Below, in pieces: positions 17,466 through 25,843 of a stretch of 64,000 nucleotides of DNA (the first letter of the stretch is position 1; each line of letters opens with the position of its first letter). A model generated the notes under the pieces. It was not told where the DNA came from. It saw nothing but the letters and a program-made list of their open reading frames with translations, and made no database searches. The position numbers and the translations under genes are program-made. Origin of the DNA: an uncultured Olsenella sp. (GTDB lineage Bacteria > Actinomycetota > Coriobacteriia > Coriobacteriales > Atopobiaceae); contig CASEVE010000012.1 of the NCBI GenBank assembly GCA_949291295.1, forward strand, positions 1 to 64,000. The letters are read 5' to 3'.

Positions 17466-19700
17466 GGAGCTTATCCTCTTTGGCGCAACTTGCTTCTTGA
17501 TTGGGCAAAGGGCTTTGGCTCCGTCTTCGAGAATGAAGTAGAAGGGCTGCTCAACGAGGGCAAGTTCGAAGAAGCCGCCTCGCGTGTTGAAGAAGAGATG
17601 GGCGAGAACACCTTTCGCGATGCGATCAAAAACGAGTTTGGCGAACCCACGCTACGGGATGCCTACAACAAGCTCACTCGGGAGCGCCGTGGATTTCCGC
17701 AGATCTTCCGTGGTTGCGTTCTCACCACCAACTACGACCGCCTGCTCGAGCGCGCCTACGACGAGGCTGGCCTTGGGATCGAGTCGGTCTGCCCGCACGG
17801 GGAGTACCACCGTGCCCAGGCTGAGGGCGGTTTGCAACGCGGTGACCGCATGCTCTTCAAGCTTCACGGTGACGCTTGGGATCCCACAAACGCCGTCATC
17901 ACGCGGGATGATTACAACCGATTCTACGGTAGCAAGGGAGGCACCGGAAAAGAAAAAACCCTCGTCGATCATATGCGTAACGCGTTTACGGGCAAGCAGG
18001 CTCTGTTTCTCGGCTGTTCGCTTTCAAAAGACAGGACGCTTGATGTGCTCAAGGGATGCTGCAAAAACATGACGCAGTACGCACTTGTTGAGCTGCCCAA
18101 AGAAACGAGAAACGACAAGGACCCGTTCTCGCCGATTCTTGTCGACTCGAAAGGCCTACAGATTCCCGCCTACAAGGATAAGCGTCTCTGGTTGGATAGC
18201 CTTGGCATCCGGCCGATATGGTATCCATACGGCGAGCATTCCGCCCTGGACGCTCTGCTCGGCTGGCTGGAAGCGGAGGTGGTGCGCCCTTTTGACCGAG
18301 CCCCATCGAAGCTCCCTAGGATTCCCCGCTCAACATATGGCGTTATCGGCAGGGATGACGAGGTCAAGAAGGTGGTTGATTCCCTGGAGAGCGATGGGGT
18401 CATCACACTGGTCTCGGGAGCTGGGGGCATTGGCAAGACAGAGGTTTGTCGCGAGGCGCTGCGCCGGCTGGGCGAGGTCGGCCGCGACATTGTCTACGTG
18501 GAGACTGCTGGAGCCATGAGTGCGTGGGAGCAGTGCGGCGCGGTGGCTGATGCTCTGAACGTCTCGCGATTGGGGCAATCAGACGAGGTCGCTATCAGCG
18601 ATTACGCTAATCGTCTTGCGCGCGCGATGGTCGGGCTCAGTCGTCCCGTTGTATACCTCGATAACTGGGAAGACGCGTGGGAGGGGGCATCCAACGACAG
18701 CGGCAAGCAGGAAACCATAGAGCTGCTAGACGTGCTTCGTGAGGAGGGCGCTTCGATTCTTGTCTCAAGCCGCGCAAGGGCTCGCGGAATCAATATCCAA
18801 ATCCAGCGCTTTAAGATTGGGGCCTTGAAGCCAAAAAGTGCCTCGGAACTCTTTGACGCGGTTCTCCGGAACGAGGTTGGCGATGAGGAGGGTCTTGACC
18901 TCAAAGATTCGAGACGAGGCAAGCTTCTCAATATGCTCGAAGGTTATCCGCTCGCCATCGTTTTGGTGGGAACGTATGCGGCGGGAGCGACTTCGTGGGA
19001 CAGCGTGCTGAAAAGCTGGTCTCGGGCCTCTCGCCGTCTGGGCGGTAGTCGCTACGACTCTTTGAAGACTGCGCTTCGCATGACTTGGGAGGCTGTGTCG
19101 GATACCTCTATGGCGCACGAGCTCTGGGGGGTCATGGCGTTTATTCCCGATGACTTGGACGTTGACGAGCTTGAGGGGCTTACAAAATGCTTTCAGTGTG
19201 GGCGCGATGACTTCGAGAACGCGTATCAGCGCTTGTGGGAGGCAAGCATCATCGACTGTCGTGATGGAGCGCTGACAATGCTCGTCCCTGTTCGAGAAGC
19301 ATACTTTGAGCTTGCGTCCGAGGTAGATGTCTTTGAGTGTCAAGAGGTGATTGCATCCTATCTTGTGGAACAAAGTGACTATGTCTTCGACAATTTGCAT
19401 ACCGGAGGTGCTGAGAGGAACATTCGGAGATCCAATCTGCAGGAAGCCATCCAGCTTCTTGCGCTTCTTAACCTTGCAATGAGGCACAGCTCCCGACTTA
19501 GTTTCTTCCTTCAGAAGTCATGTCAGTTAGTTTTGAATAGCCCAACATATAGAAGCATCGCTCAGAAGATAGGAAAGGTAGGCTTTTTTGAAGAGCAGGT
19601 GACTGAATTCGACGAACGCGAGAGTGAGCTCAATCTCCAGAAGAGAGAACTCGTGGAAATAGCTCGTCGTGTAGCCCTTGTTTCTTCTCACAAACCCTAA
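17310..19700 (+). CDS. SIR2-STAND (NLR-like) protein, candidate anti-phage effector
   Basis: A 796-aa protein. Residues ~40-320 are a SIR2-like domain: GAGFS (47-51), TTNYDRLLE (139-147), FKLHGD with H186, and FLGCS. Residues ~345-560 are an NB-ARC/STAND ATPase: Walker A GAGGIGKT (370-377), Walker B VVYLDNWED (447-455), sensor-like VSSRAR (485-490) and GxP motif GYPLAIVL (545-552). A winged-helix-like part follows, but only ~120 further residues, with no visible TPR, WD or LRR repeats. SIR2 domains in anti-phage STAND proteins deplete NAD+ once a phage signal triggers assembly. GAGGGG precedes ATG 17310. The 3' end is AT-richer than its neighbours, and no partner gene is adjacent. Confidence 0.85.
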   Translation: MVTIEQLRGEGYAGGDSVVQGMYKINAEHLDGVLEGVKRGSVIPMVGAGFSAGAYPLWRNLLLDWAKGFGSVFENEVEGLLNEGKFEEAASRVEEEMGENTFRDAIKNEFGEPTLRDAYNKLTRERRGFPQIFRGCVLTTNYDRLLERAYDEAGLGIESVCPHGEYHRAQAEGGLQRGDRMLFKLHGDAWDPTNAVITRDDYNRFYGSKGGTGKEKTLVDHMRNAFTGKQALFLGCSLSKDRTLDVLKGCCKNMTQYALVELPKETRNDKDPFSPILVDSKGLQIPAYKDKRLWLDSLGIRPIWYPYGEHSALDALLGWLEAEVVRPFDRAPSKLPRIPRSTYGVIGRDDEVKKVVDSLESDGVITLVSGAGGIGKTEVCREALRRLGEVGRDIVYVETAGAMSAWEQCGAVADALNVSRLGQSDEVAISDYANRLARAMVGLSRPVVYLDNWEDAWEGASNDSGKQETIELLDVLREEGASILVSSRARARGINIQIQRFKIGALKPKSASELFDAVLRNEVGDEEGLDLKDSRRGKLLNMLEGYPLAIVLVGTYAAGATSWDSVLKSWSRASRRLGGSRYDSLKTALRMTWEAVSDTSMAHELWGVMAFIPDDLDVDELEGLTKCFQCGRDDFENAYQRLWEASIIDCRDGALTMLVPVREAYFELASEVDVFECQEVIASYLVEQSDYVFDNLHTGGAERNIRRSNLQEAIQLLALLNLAMRHSSRLSFFLQKSCQLVLNSPTYRSIAQKIGKVGFFEEQVTEFDERESELNLQKRELVEIARRVALVSSHKP

Positions 19701-19782
19701 GTCACCTCCCTCCAAACACACCCAGAAATAACGCTACAACTTCAGCAACTTGCGCGTTGTCGTACAGCCCACGCCCCCCCCT

Positions 19783-19874
19783 GTTGTTGACCGGATTTCC
19801 GGTCAACAACAAAGCTCTATGTTGAGAAGAGCCAACCTCGGCTCCTGTCCGTAACCGGAAATCCGGTTATGGAC
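19783..19874. repeat. ACCGGA-WW-TCCGGT palindrome pair 3
   Basis: A perfect 28-bp palindrome (19783-19810, half-site GTTGTTGACCGGA) and a near-perfect one (19847-19874) lie 64 bp apart, the same spacing as pairs 1 and 2. The pair precedes the broken second copy of the SIR2-STAND gene as pair 2 precedes the intact one. Between 19701 and 20064 I see only this pair and the duplicated leader from 19918. Confidence 0.8.
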
Positions 19875-19917
19875 AGACTCCGTCAGAGAAAAAAGAAAGT
19901 CGGCTCCTCTGAGTGCA

Positions 19918-20221
19918 TTATCGGATGTTATGGCCACTCCTCGCGCGTTACACGCCGCTTACGCTAAGCGGCCCATCTGCTGCGCGCACCGATTGCCTGC
20001 ACACGGCTTTCAGGTTTCGTCACATACTGGTTCGGGATGCGCGTTGAGCGAGAGGGCATGCGGCATGGTGACAATCAACCAGCTGAGAGGTGAGACCTAT
20101 ACCGGCGATGACCCCGTCGTGAAGAAGATGTACGAGCTCAACGCTAGGCGCTTGGATGAAGTTCTTAATGGCGTGAAAAGCGGCTCGATTGTTCCTCTGT
20201 TTGGCGCTGGCTTCTCCGCCG
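19918..20221 (+). repeat. Duplicated leader and N-terminal coding region, copy 2
   Basis: This is the second copy of the unit at 17165-17465. The leader keeps TTATCGGATGTTA, GCTTTCAGGTT, ACATACTGGTTCGGGATG and the GAGAGGG ribosome binding site. Similarity stops at the codons for the SIR2 GAGFSA motif, where a 95-bp inverted-repeat element begins. Confidence 0.85.
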
Positions 20222-20247
20222 AGGACGCGTCCCGGAATCTGGTGTAA
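20065..20247 (+). pseudogene. Truncated second SIR2-STAND gene (5' fragment only)
   Basis: The first ~50 codons (MVTINQLRGETY..., ...VPLFGAGFSAEDA) are homologous to residues 1-52 of the protein at 17310 (MVTIEQLRGEGY..., ...IPMVGAGFSAGAY). Reading then runs into the left arm of the inverted repeat at 20223 and stops at 20247. The rest of the SIR2 domain and all of the ATPase are missing. This looks like a deletion scar between a duplicated defence gene and the surface-protein gene downstream. Confidence 0.88.
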
Positions 20248-20317
20248 GCGGCGTCCCGGCCGCGCCCGTGCGGGCGCCGGCTGCCTGGCCGCTTACACCA
20301 AGTTTCGGGACGCGTCC
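20223..20317. mobile_element. MITE-like inverted repeat, 30-bp arms, 35-nt interior
   Basis: GGACGCGTCCCG... (20223-20252) is repeated in inverse at 20288-20317 with three mismatches. The interior is exactly 35 nt and itself forms a GC hairpin (GCGCCCG/CGGGCGC). It joins the broken SIR2 fragment to the broken camelysin-like gene, so it marks the recombination junction. No transposase is encoded; it may be a non-autonomous element or a relic. Confidence 0.75.
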
Positions 20318-20328
20318 TTGCGCTGGCG

Positions 20329-20871
20329 GTGCTGGCGCTCGCGGTCGTGGGTGTGGCGATTACTGGTGTGGTGGCGTGGCTCACCGCCTCGAGCAGCCTC
20401 ATCAATGAGTTTGGTCTTGGCCAGGTTGATACGAGCGTTGAAGAGACGTTTGACGGCACCGCCAAGAGCGACGTCAAGGCCAAGAACAACGGAACCGTGC
20501 CCATCTACGTTCGCGCGCAGGTGAACATCTACTGGCAGGATGCCAACGGCAACCAGCTGTGGGAAGAGCCGGTAAAGGGCACGGACTATACGATTGAGTG
20601 GGGCGACGGGCTCAATACAGCTTGGATCCAGGGCTCCGACGGCTTCTACTACTGGACCCAGCCGCTTGCGGCAGGCGCTGAGGCCGAGAACCTCATCGAC
20701 GAGCTCACGTGGAAGACCGTAGACCCCTCCAACGGCCGCACCCTCGTCTGCGACGTCTCAATCCAGGGCATCCAGGCCGACCCCGCAAACGCCGTGAACG
20801 AGGCCTGGGGCGCAACGGTTACCGAGGACGGCATGCTTACCCCAGCACAGCAGGGACAGGGTGGTGAATAA
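20329..20871 (+). CDS. 5'-truncated TasA/camelysin-like exported protein
   Basis: The reading frame begins inside the inverted repeat. The earliest usable start is GTG 20329, with no ribosome binding site, in the middle of a hydrophobic signal-type helix (LALAVVGVAITGVVAWLTASS). The remaining 180 residues resemble camelysin/TasA-like proteins exported through SipW-type signal peptidase: a signal helix, then VDTSVEETF, NNGTVPIYVRAQV and a beta-rich body. Its true start and probably an upstream signal peptidase gene were lost at the junction. It may still be expressed, but normal export looks unlikely. Confidence 0.6.
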   Translation: MLALAVVGVAITGVVAWLTASSSLINEFGLGQVDTSVEETFDGTAKSDVKAKNNGTVPIYVRAQVNIYWQDANGNQLWEEPVKGTDYTIEWGDGLNTAWIQGSDGFYYWTQPLAAGAEAENLIDELTWKTVDPSNGRTLVCDVSIQGIQADPANAVNEAWGATVTEDGMLTPAQQGQGGE

Positions 20872-20872
20872 C

Positions 20873-21685
20873 ATGAACCTTCGTACTTCTCGCATCACCC
20901 GCTATGCGGCGGCATCCGCAACCACGGCACTTCTCGCCTCCGCGCTGCTCGCCACGCCGGCGATGGCGGCCCCGGGTGCTCCGAGCTTCTCCTATAACGC
21001 TCAGACCAACACGCTCACCGTTGACGATGGCACGGGCTCCACGGACCTCTTTACCAACTTCAAGGGCGTGGTTCCCGGCGATACCATCACGCAGGACGTG
21101 GCCATCGAGCTCACTAACGTTGAGCACCCCACGCGTCTCTATCTCCGCGCCGATACCGCGGGCATGGACCCCGCTACGGTAGCCGCGCTTTCCGAGGGAG
21201 TCACGCTCAGCGTGGCCTTTGACGATGCCAACGGCCTTGTGGCCGAGCCGCAGTCCGACGCTCCCACCGAGGTGTTTGCCGAGGACGCAAACGTTCTCAT
21301 TGCCGAGGTGACGGAGCCCACCACCACGACGATGCACCTCACGTTGTCCGTGGACACCTCCGTGGGCAACGAGATCGCCGACATGCGCGCGGAGATTCCG
21401 TGGGTGGTTACCGTTGAGGAAGAGGACGACGCCGTCACCCCGCCCGACGACGGTGACGACGAGACGCCTGCGCCTCAGCCGCCTGCCGACGACGATCAGA
21501 CCACGCCGCCCACCGACACCCAAAAGCCCGCAGGCGAGAAGCCCGCGGGAGACGGTCAGAAGCCCTCGGGCGGTCCCGTCCCCGAGACCGGCGACGTGCT
21601 GCCCACAGTGGCGCCGCTCCTTGCCACCGCCGGAGCCACGCTCGCTGGTGCGGGCGCTCTCATTCTGGGACGTCGCAAGAAGTAG
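20873..21685 (+). CDS. Sortase-anchored surface protein (VPETG)
   Basis: A 270-aa secreted protein with a signal peptide (ALLASALLATPAMA, cleavage near residue 32), a beta-rich domain (~35-185), a Pro/Asp/Thr-rich linker (~190-235) and a C-terminal sorting signal: VPETG, a hydrophobic helix and RRKK. Sortase should couple it to the cell wall. The domain resembles the camelysin-like partner encoded one base upstream. ATG 20873 follows the previous stop directly, so translation of the two is coupled. Confidence 0.75.
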   Translation: MNLRTSRITRYAAASATTALLASALLATPAMAAPGAPSFSYNAQTNTLTVDDGTGSTDLFTNFKGVVPGDTITQDVAIELTNVEHPTRLYLRADTAGMDPATVAALSEGVTLSVAFDDANGLVAEPQSDAPTEVFAEDANVLIAEVTEPTTTTMHLTLSVDTSVGNEIADMRAEIPWVVTVEEEDDAVTPPDDGDDETPAPQPPADDDQTTPPTDTQKPAGEKPAGDGQKPSGGPVPETGDVLPTVAPLLATAGATLAGAGALILGRRKK

Positions 21686-21709
21686 CCACAACCACAGAGC
21701 CCTTACCCT

Positions 21710-21746
21710 GCGCGCCGGAGACGTTTTCGAACGCCCTCCGGCGCGC
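21710..21746 (+). terminator. Hairpin after the surface-protein gene
   Basis: GCGCGCCGGAG (21710-21720) pairs perfectly with CTCCGGCGCGC (21736-21746) around a 15-nt loop, 24 bp after the stop. Only TCCTT follows, so termination may be imperfect. Confidence 0.6.
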
Positions 21747-21835
21747 TCCTTACCGTTGGCCGAACACGCGCGATTGTTGTCCGGCGCTGCCGATATATTC
21801 GCAGTGTGAGAAGAACGACCGATGGGAGGCCTTCT

Positions 21836-23737
21836 ATGTCAGCGCCCCGCAAGCTCATGGTTCTGCTCGTTGCCATAGTGGTTGCCCTCGCGCCGGGGGT
21901 TGCCCACGCGCAGAGCGTCAATACGCCCTCGCAGGAAGAGATCATCGACTTCTACCGCTGCCACGACTACAACCTCAGCACGCCGACGAGCTTTGTGACA
22001 AGCCCCTCGGCCACACAGCCCTACGCTCTTGGTGCGCTGAGCCAGGAAACCATGAGGCAGGGCCTCAACTACCTCAATCTTGTGCGCTACGTAGCGGGAG
22101 TTTCGTCGACCATTGGCCTGAGCGACGAGTACAACGAGCTCGCCCAAGCGGGTTCGCTCGTCATGGCGGCAAACGGAGTGCTCGCTCACGACCCGAAGCA
22201 GCCCGCCGGCATGGATACGGGCCTCTATAGCCTTGGTCTTACCGGCACCTCAAGCAGCAACATCGGCATGGGCTACGATAACATCGTTCAGTCTCTTGAG
22301 GGCTATCTCTCAGATAGCGGTTCGAGCAACGTTGACAGGGTGGGGCACCGCCGCTGGCTCTTGAACCCCATGATGGGCGAGGTTGGCTTTGGCTTTGTCA
22401 ATCGGGTCTCCAGCGGAGGATCAACGACAGGGTTTACCTGCACGTACGTCTTTGATAGAAGTGATTCCACCGGTATTGAGGGCATTGCCTGGCCGGCACG
22501 CAACACGCCCGTGGAGCTCTTCAACGCCGCGGATGACATGCGCCACTACCTTAACGAGCAGCCCGATCCCTGGAGCTACTCGATGCCTGCGGACTGGTTT
22601 GGGAGCAATCCAACCGTGACCCTCACGCGCAAGAGCGACGGGCGTGTGTGGAGCTTCTCCAAGGCGGGCTCGGACGGCGAGCTCTATGTGAGCGACACCA
22701 ACAGCTACGGGCGTCTCGGTGCCATCATCTTTAGGCCAGAGGGCGTTGAGGCCTACGCACCGGGAGACTCCTATACCGTGAAGATTGTTGCCGCGGGCGG
22801 CACGGCCTCGTACACGGTCGACTTCTTCAGCATGACGTCGGAGCCCTCCGTTGACATTTCTCTGGCGGACCTTGAGGTGGAGGGTGGCCCATACGTCTAC
22901 AACGGATCTGCCCAGAGGCCCGGCGTCACGGTAACGCTCAACGGGCGCACACTTGAGCAGGGCAAGGACTACGGGGTCTCGTACGGCAATAACATCCATG
23001 TGGGCTCGTCCGAGAGCTCGATGGAACCGTACGTGAGGGTCTACGGTTTGGGCGCCTACGGCGGCGAGATGCGCGAGGGCTTTGAGATCGAGCCGAGGAG
23101 CATCGCCGGGGCCACGGTGGCGCAGCTCGCCGACCAGGATTACACCGGCTCCGCGCTGTACCCCACACCAACGGTGACGGTGGGCGGCAAGAAGCTCGTC
23201 CAGGGCACCGATTTTACGTGCACGTACTCCAACAACGTCAACGTGGGGACGGCGTCGGTCGCCATCAGGGGAACAGGTGACTACACAGGCTCGCTGACAA
23301 GGACCTTCAAGATAGTTAAGCCCAAGACTGCTACCATGTACCGTCTCTACAACCGCTGGACCGGAGAGCACTTCTATACCGCCTCCACTACGGAGCGCGA
23401 CAGCCTGAGTGCTGGCGGCTGGACCTACGAGGGCGTTGGCTGGATCGCTCCGACCTCGGGAGATCCGGTCTACCGCCTCTACAATCCGTGGGTTGACGGT
23501 GGCGACCACCACTACACGACGAGCGTTGCCGAGTACAACGCGCTCGCCGGGCTCGGCTGGCGCCAGGAGGGCGTGGGCTGGCACTCGGGTGGCAACGTCC
23601 CGCTCTATCGCCAGTACAACAAGTACGCAACTACGGGCACGCACAACTACACGCCCGACAAGGCAGAAAACGACGCGCTTGTTGCTGTGGGCTGGAAGGC
23701 GGAGGGCATAGGCTGGTACGCCGTTCGCGCCAAGTGA
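21836..23737 (+). CDS. Secreted CAP-domain protein with C-terminal DUF5648-like repeats
   Basis: A 633-aa secreted protein. After a signal peptide (residues 1-~26, ending AHAQ) comes a CAP/SCP-PR1 domain at ~60-190, with LNYLNLVRYVAG, VLAHDPKQPAG and GHRRWLLNP. Residues ~330-500 hold two Ig-like repeats (YNGSAQRPGVTVTLNG and YTGSALYPTPTVTVGG). The last ~130 residues are three copies of a YRLYNxxxxxHxYT...GWxxEGxGW repeat (DUF5648-like), a probable cell-surface or glycan-binding module. The start at 21836 has GGGAGG upstream; an in-frame ATG at 21806 has none. No sortase motif is present, so it is probably released or held by the repeats. Confidence 0.85.
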   Translation: MSAPRKLMVLLVAIVVALAPGVAHAQSVNTPSQEEIIDFYRCHDYNLSTPTSFVTSPSATQPYALGALSQETMRQGLNYLNLVRYVAGVSSTIGLSDEYNELAQAGSLVMAANGVLAHDPKQPAGMDTGLYSLGLTGTSSSNIGMGYDNIVQSLEGYLSDSGSSNVDRVGHRRWLLNPMMGEVGFGFVNRVSSGGSTTGFTCTYVFDRSDSTGIEGIAWPARNTPVELFNAADDMRHYLNEQPDPWSYSMPADWFGSNPTVTLTRKSDGRVWSFSKAGSDGELYVSDTNSYGRLGAIIFRPEGVEAYAPGDSYTVKIVAAGGTASYTVDFFSMTSEPSVDISLADLEVEGGPYVYNGSAQRPGVTVTLNGRTLEQGKDYGVSYGNNIHVGSSESSMEPYVRVYGLGAYGGEMREGFEIEPRSIAGATVAQLADQDYTGSALYPTPTVTVGGKKLVQGTDFTCTYSNNVNVGTASVAIRGTGDYTGSLTRTFKIVKPKTATMYRLYNRWTGEHFYTASTTERDSLSAGGWTYEGVGWIAPTSGDPVYRLYNPWVDGGDHHYTTSVAEYNALAGLGWRQEGVGWHSGGNVPLYRQYNKYATTGTHNYTPDKAENDALVAVGWKAEGIGWYAVRAK

Positions 23738-23742
23738 CAAAG

Positions 23743-23777
23743 ATGAGGCGAAGGGGGGCTGCCCCCTTTCGCCTCAT
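23743..23777. terminator. Bidirectional terminator between convergent genes
   Basis: ATGAGGCGAAGGGGG pairs with CCCCCTTTCGCCTCAT around a short loop, with one bulge. The hairpin lies between the CAP gene (plus) and the FUSC gene (minus) and touches the FUSC stop codon, so it can serve both. Confidence 0.75.
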
Positions 23778-25810
23778 TAGCCTACGTGGCGAATCTCGTC
23801 GAGGTAGGACGGGCGCTCCACGAGCGCGCCCCGCGCGTCGTCGATGGCCAGGCGCAGCTCGCCCGCGCGGTCCACGTACTGCTGCAGCACGTAGCGCAGG
23901 TCGGGCTCGGAGAGCTTGAACAGTAGCTCCTCTGCGGCGTCAACGTTGGTGCCAAACCGCTCCGGCTCGCAGTTGGCCTCCGCGAGGTCGATGATGGTCT
24001 CAAAGGTCTTCCGCTCGTCCTCGCGCACCTCTCGCAGGCGCACCAAGAGCTCAAGCTGCTCGAGCTCGCACATGAGCGCCCAGAGGCAGAAGAGCATGCG
24101 CTCGGCCGCGTTGTGATACTGTGCCAGCGCCGCGATCTCGCGGTTCTTCTCGCCTGCGGAGGCAAGCTCCTCGACGAAGCCCGCCGCCTGCGAGTGGACC
24201 ATCTGGAAGTGCAGCAGCGTCTCGGACGAGACAACCGTGTCCACACGCTCGTCGAGCGTGGTGCGCACGAGCTCCCACGAGCGGCGCACCATGTCGAGCA
24301 TCTGGCGCATGTTGGCCACAAAGAGCCGGCGGTCCGAGGTGGGGCAGATGAGGCGGTTGACCAGCGCCACGGTAATTATCGCCAGCACAAGGCTCGCCAG
24401 GCGCATCGAGGTGGCGTACGCGTCGTCTATGGAGACGGACGCCATGCTCACGGCATAGGCCGTGGCAAAGAACGCCGAGGTCACGCTGCCCGGCGTTGAG
24501 GCATAGAGCGGAGCTATGAGAATCATCCCCAAGATGGTGATTCCCACGGCGTCCAGGTTGAGCAGGGCAATGGCGTGCACAAAGACGCAGCCTATGGCCG
24601 TGCCTATCATACGGGTGCGCATGCGGCGCGAGCTCTCGTCGGGGAAGGGCTGGAGCAACAGAAACGCGTGAAGCACGTACCAGTACAGGTGGTCAACGGG
24701 AAACAGCAGGTTGGCGAGGCAACTTACCGCAAGGACGGCGCCGCAGCGCAGCGAGAAGCGCATCTCAAAGGAGTCGAGCGTGGGGCGCTTGCGAAAGAGC
24801 GCCACGCGTGCGCGGCCTGTCGGCGAGAGGTGCCAGACGCGCTGGTACGGGTCCGACGCGGTGCGCAGGATGAGGATCGCCATGTTGAGGTAGCTTTGAA
24901 AGAAGATGCGGAAGCGGTCCTCCTCAAGGTGGGTCTTGGCGAGAAGCTCGTGTGCTCGAGGAAGCAGGCTCCGGCACTTCTCGGCGTCCCCACCGCCCGC
25001 GATTGCAAGGTCGAGCTCTCGCGTGAGGGAGGCAAGCTCGCGCAGGCAGTCTGCGTGCTGGGATGCGTTGCGGGCGGTCCAGTCGAGGTTTCCCGTGAGG
25101 TACGCGGTGCGCTGCGCCAGCGTGGCGAGCATGTCGAGGAGGTTTGTCACCCGGGCGGGCGCGGAGGAGTCCTCACGTGCGGTGTAGGCCAGCTCGGCCA
25201 TCTCGCGGCGAACCTGAAGGAGCTCCTGGCTGAGGATGGGGCCCACGCCACCATCGGCGATGCGATTGAGATCGTCCGCGAGGCGCTGCACGTTGGCATG
25301 AAGCTCGGCGCGCGCCTGACGACCGTAGTGCGCTATCAGGCCAGAAACGAGCAGCACCGCCGAGAGCAGGCCGCAGCTCGCGGCGAGGACGGCGGCCTGG
25401 GTGGCAAAGGTCTCGATGAGGTTTTCCGGCCGCAGCTCCAGGAAGGCAAAGAGCATTGTGTAGGGAAAGTACCTGCGCGGGTTGAGCTGCGAGGAGCGCA
25501 TGTAGACGAGCGCAAATGGCATTGCCAGGTTGACGAGCACGCACAGCACGGGGTTTGCCACCGCAAGGCGCGCCGCCACCAGGGCAAACGCGCTCACAAG
25601 GAAGAAGCGGGCATATTGGCTGGGCGGGTTGTACTTGCCAAAGCGCACCTCAAAGAGGGTGGTGTACGGAGAGACAACCAGCAGGTACGTGTCGCCAAAC
25701 GCAAGGCTCACCAGCCAAAAGAGCGCGATGAAGAAGACGATCGTGGGCAGGGTGCCCACGAGCTTCTTGCGCTTCTCGTCAAGCCAGGTTGTGACTCGCC
25801 CGCGATCCAT
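23777..25810 (-). CDS. FUSC-family membrane protein
   Basis: A 677-aa protein with two clusters of about four to six membrane helices (residues ~18-175 and ~360-475), each followed by a long soluble helical region (~180-340 and ~480-677). This is the two-repeat layout of FUSC-family proteins such as aromatic acid exporters. The helical parts carry SREL-type coiled-coil-like stretches. Substrate unknown; it could equally be a structural membrane protein. Start 25810 has GGAGGAGG upstream. It is followed at 33 bp spacing by the transporter operon on the same strand, so it may be the last gene of that operon. Confidence 0.72.
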   Translation of the reverse strand: MDRGRVTTWLDEKRKKLVGTLPTIVFFIALFWLVSLAFGDTYLLVVSPYTTLFEVRFGKYNPPSQYARFFLVSAFALVAARLAVANPVLCVLVNLAMPFALVYMRSSQLNPRRYFPYTMLFAFLELRPENLIETFATQAAVLAASCGLLSAVLLVSGLIAHYGRQARAELHANVQRLADDLNRIADGGVGPILSQELLQVRREMAELAYTAREDSSAPARVTNLLDMLATLAQRTAYLTGNLDWTARNASQHADCLRELASLTRELDLAIAGGGDAEKCRSLLPRAHELLAKTHLEEDRFRIFFQSYLNMAILILRTASDPYQRVWHLSPTGRARVALFRKRPTLDSFEMRFSLRCGAVLAVSCLANLLFPVDHLYWYVLHAFLLLQPFPDESSRRMRTRMIGTAIGCVFVHAIALLNLDAVGITILGMILIAPLYASTPGSVTSAFFATAYAVSMASVSIDDAYATSMRLASLVLAIITVALVNRLICPTSDRRLFVANMRQMLDMVRRSWELVRTTLDERVDTVVSSETLLHFQMVHSQAAGFVEELASAGEKNREIAALAQYHNAAERMLFCLWALMCELEQLELLVRLREVREDERKTFETIIDLAEANCEPERFGTNVDAAEELLFKLSEPDLRYVLQQYVDRAGELRLAIDDARGALVERPSYLDEIRHVG

Positions 25811-25843
25811 TGCCTCCTCCGCGACAACTTGGTCAGATTATTG

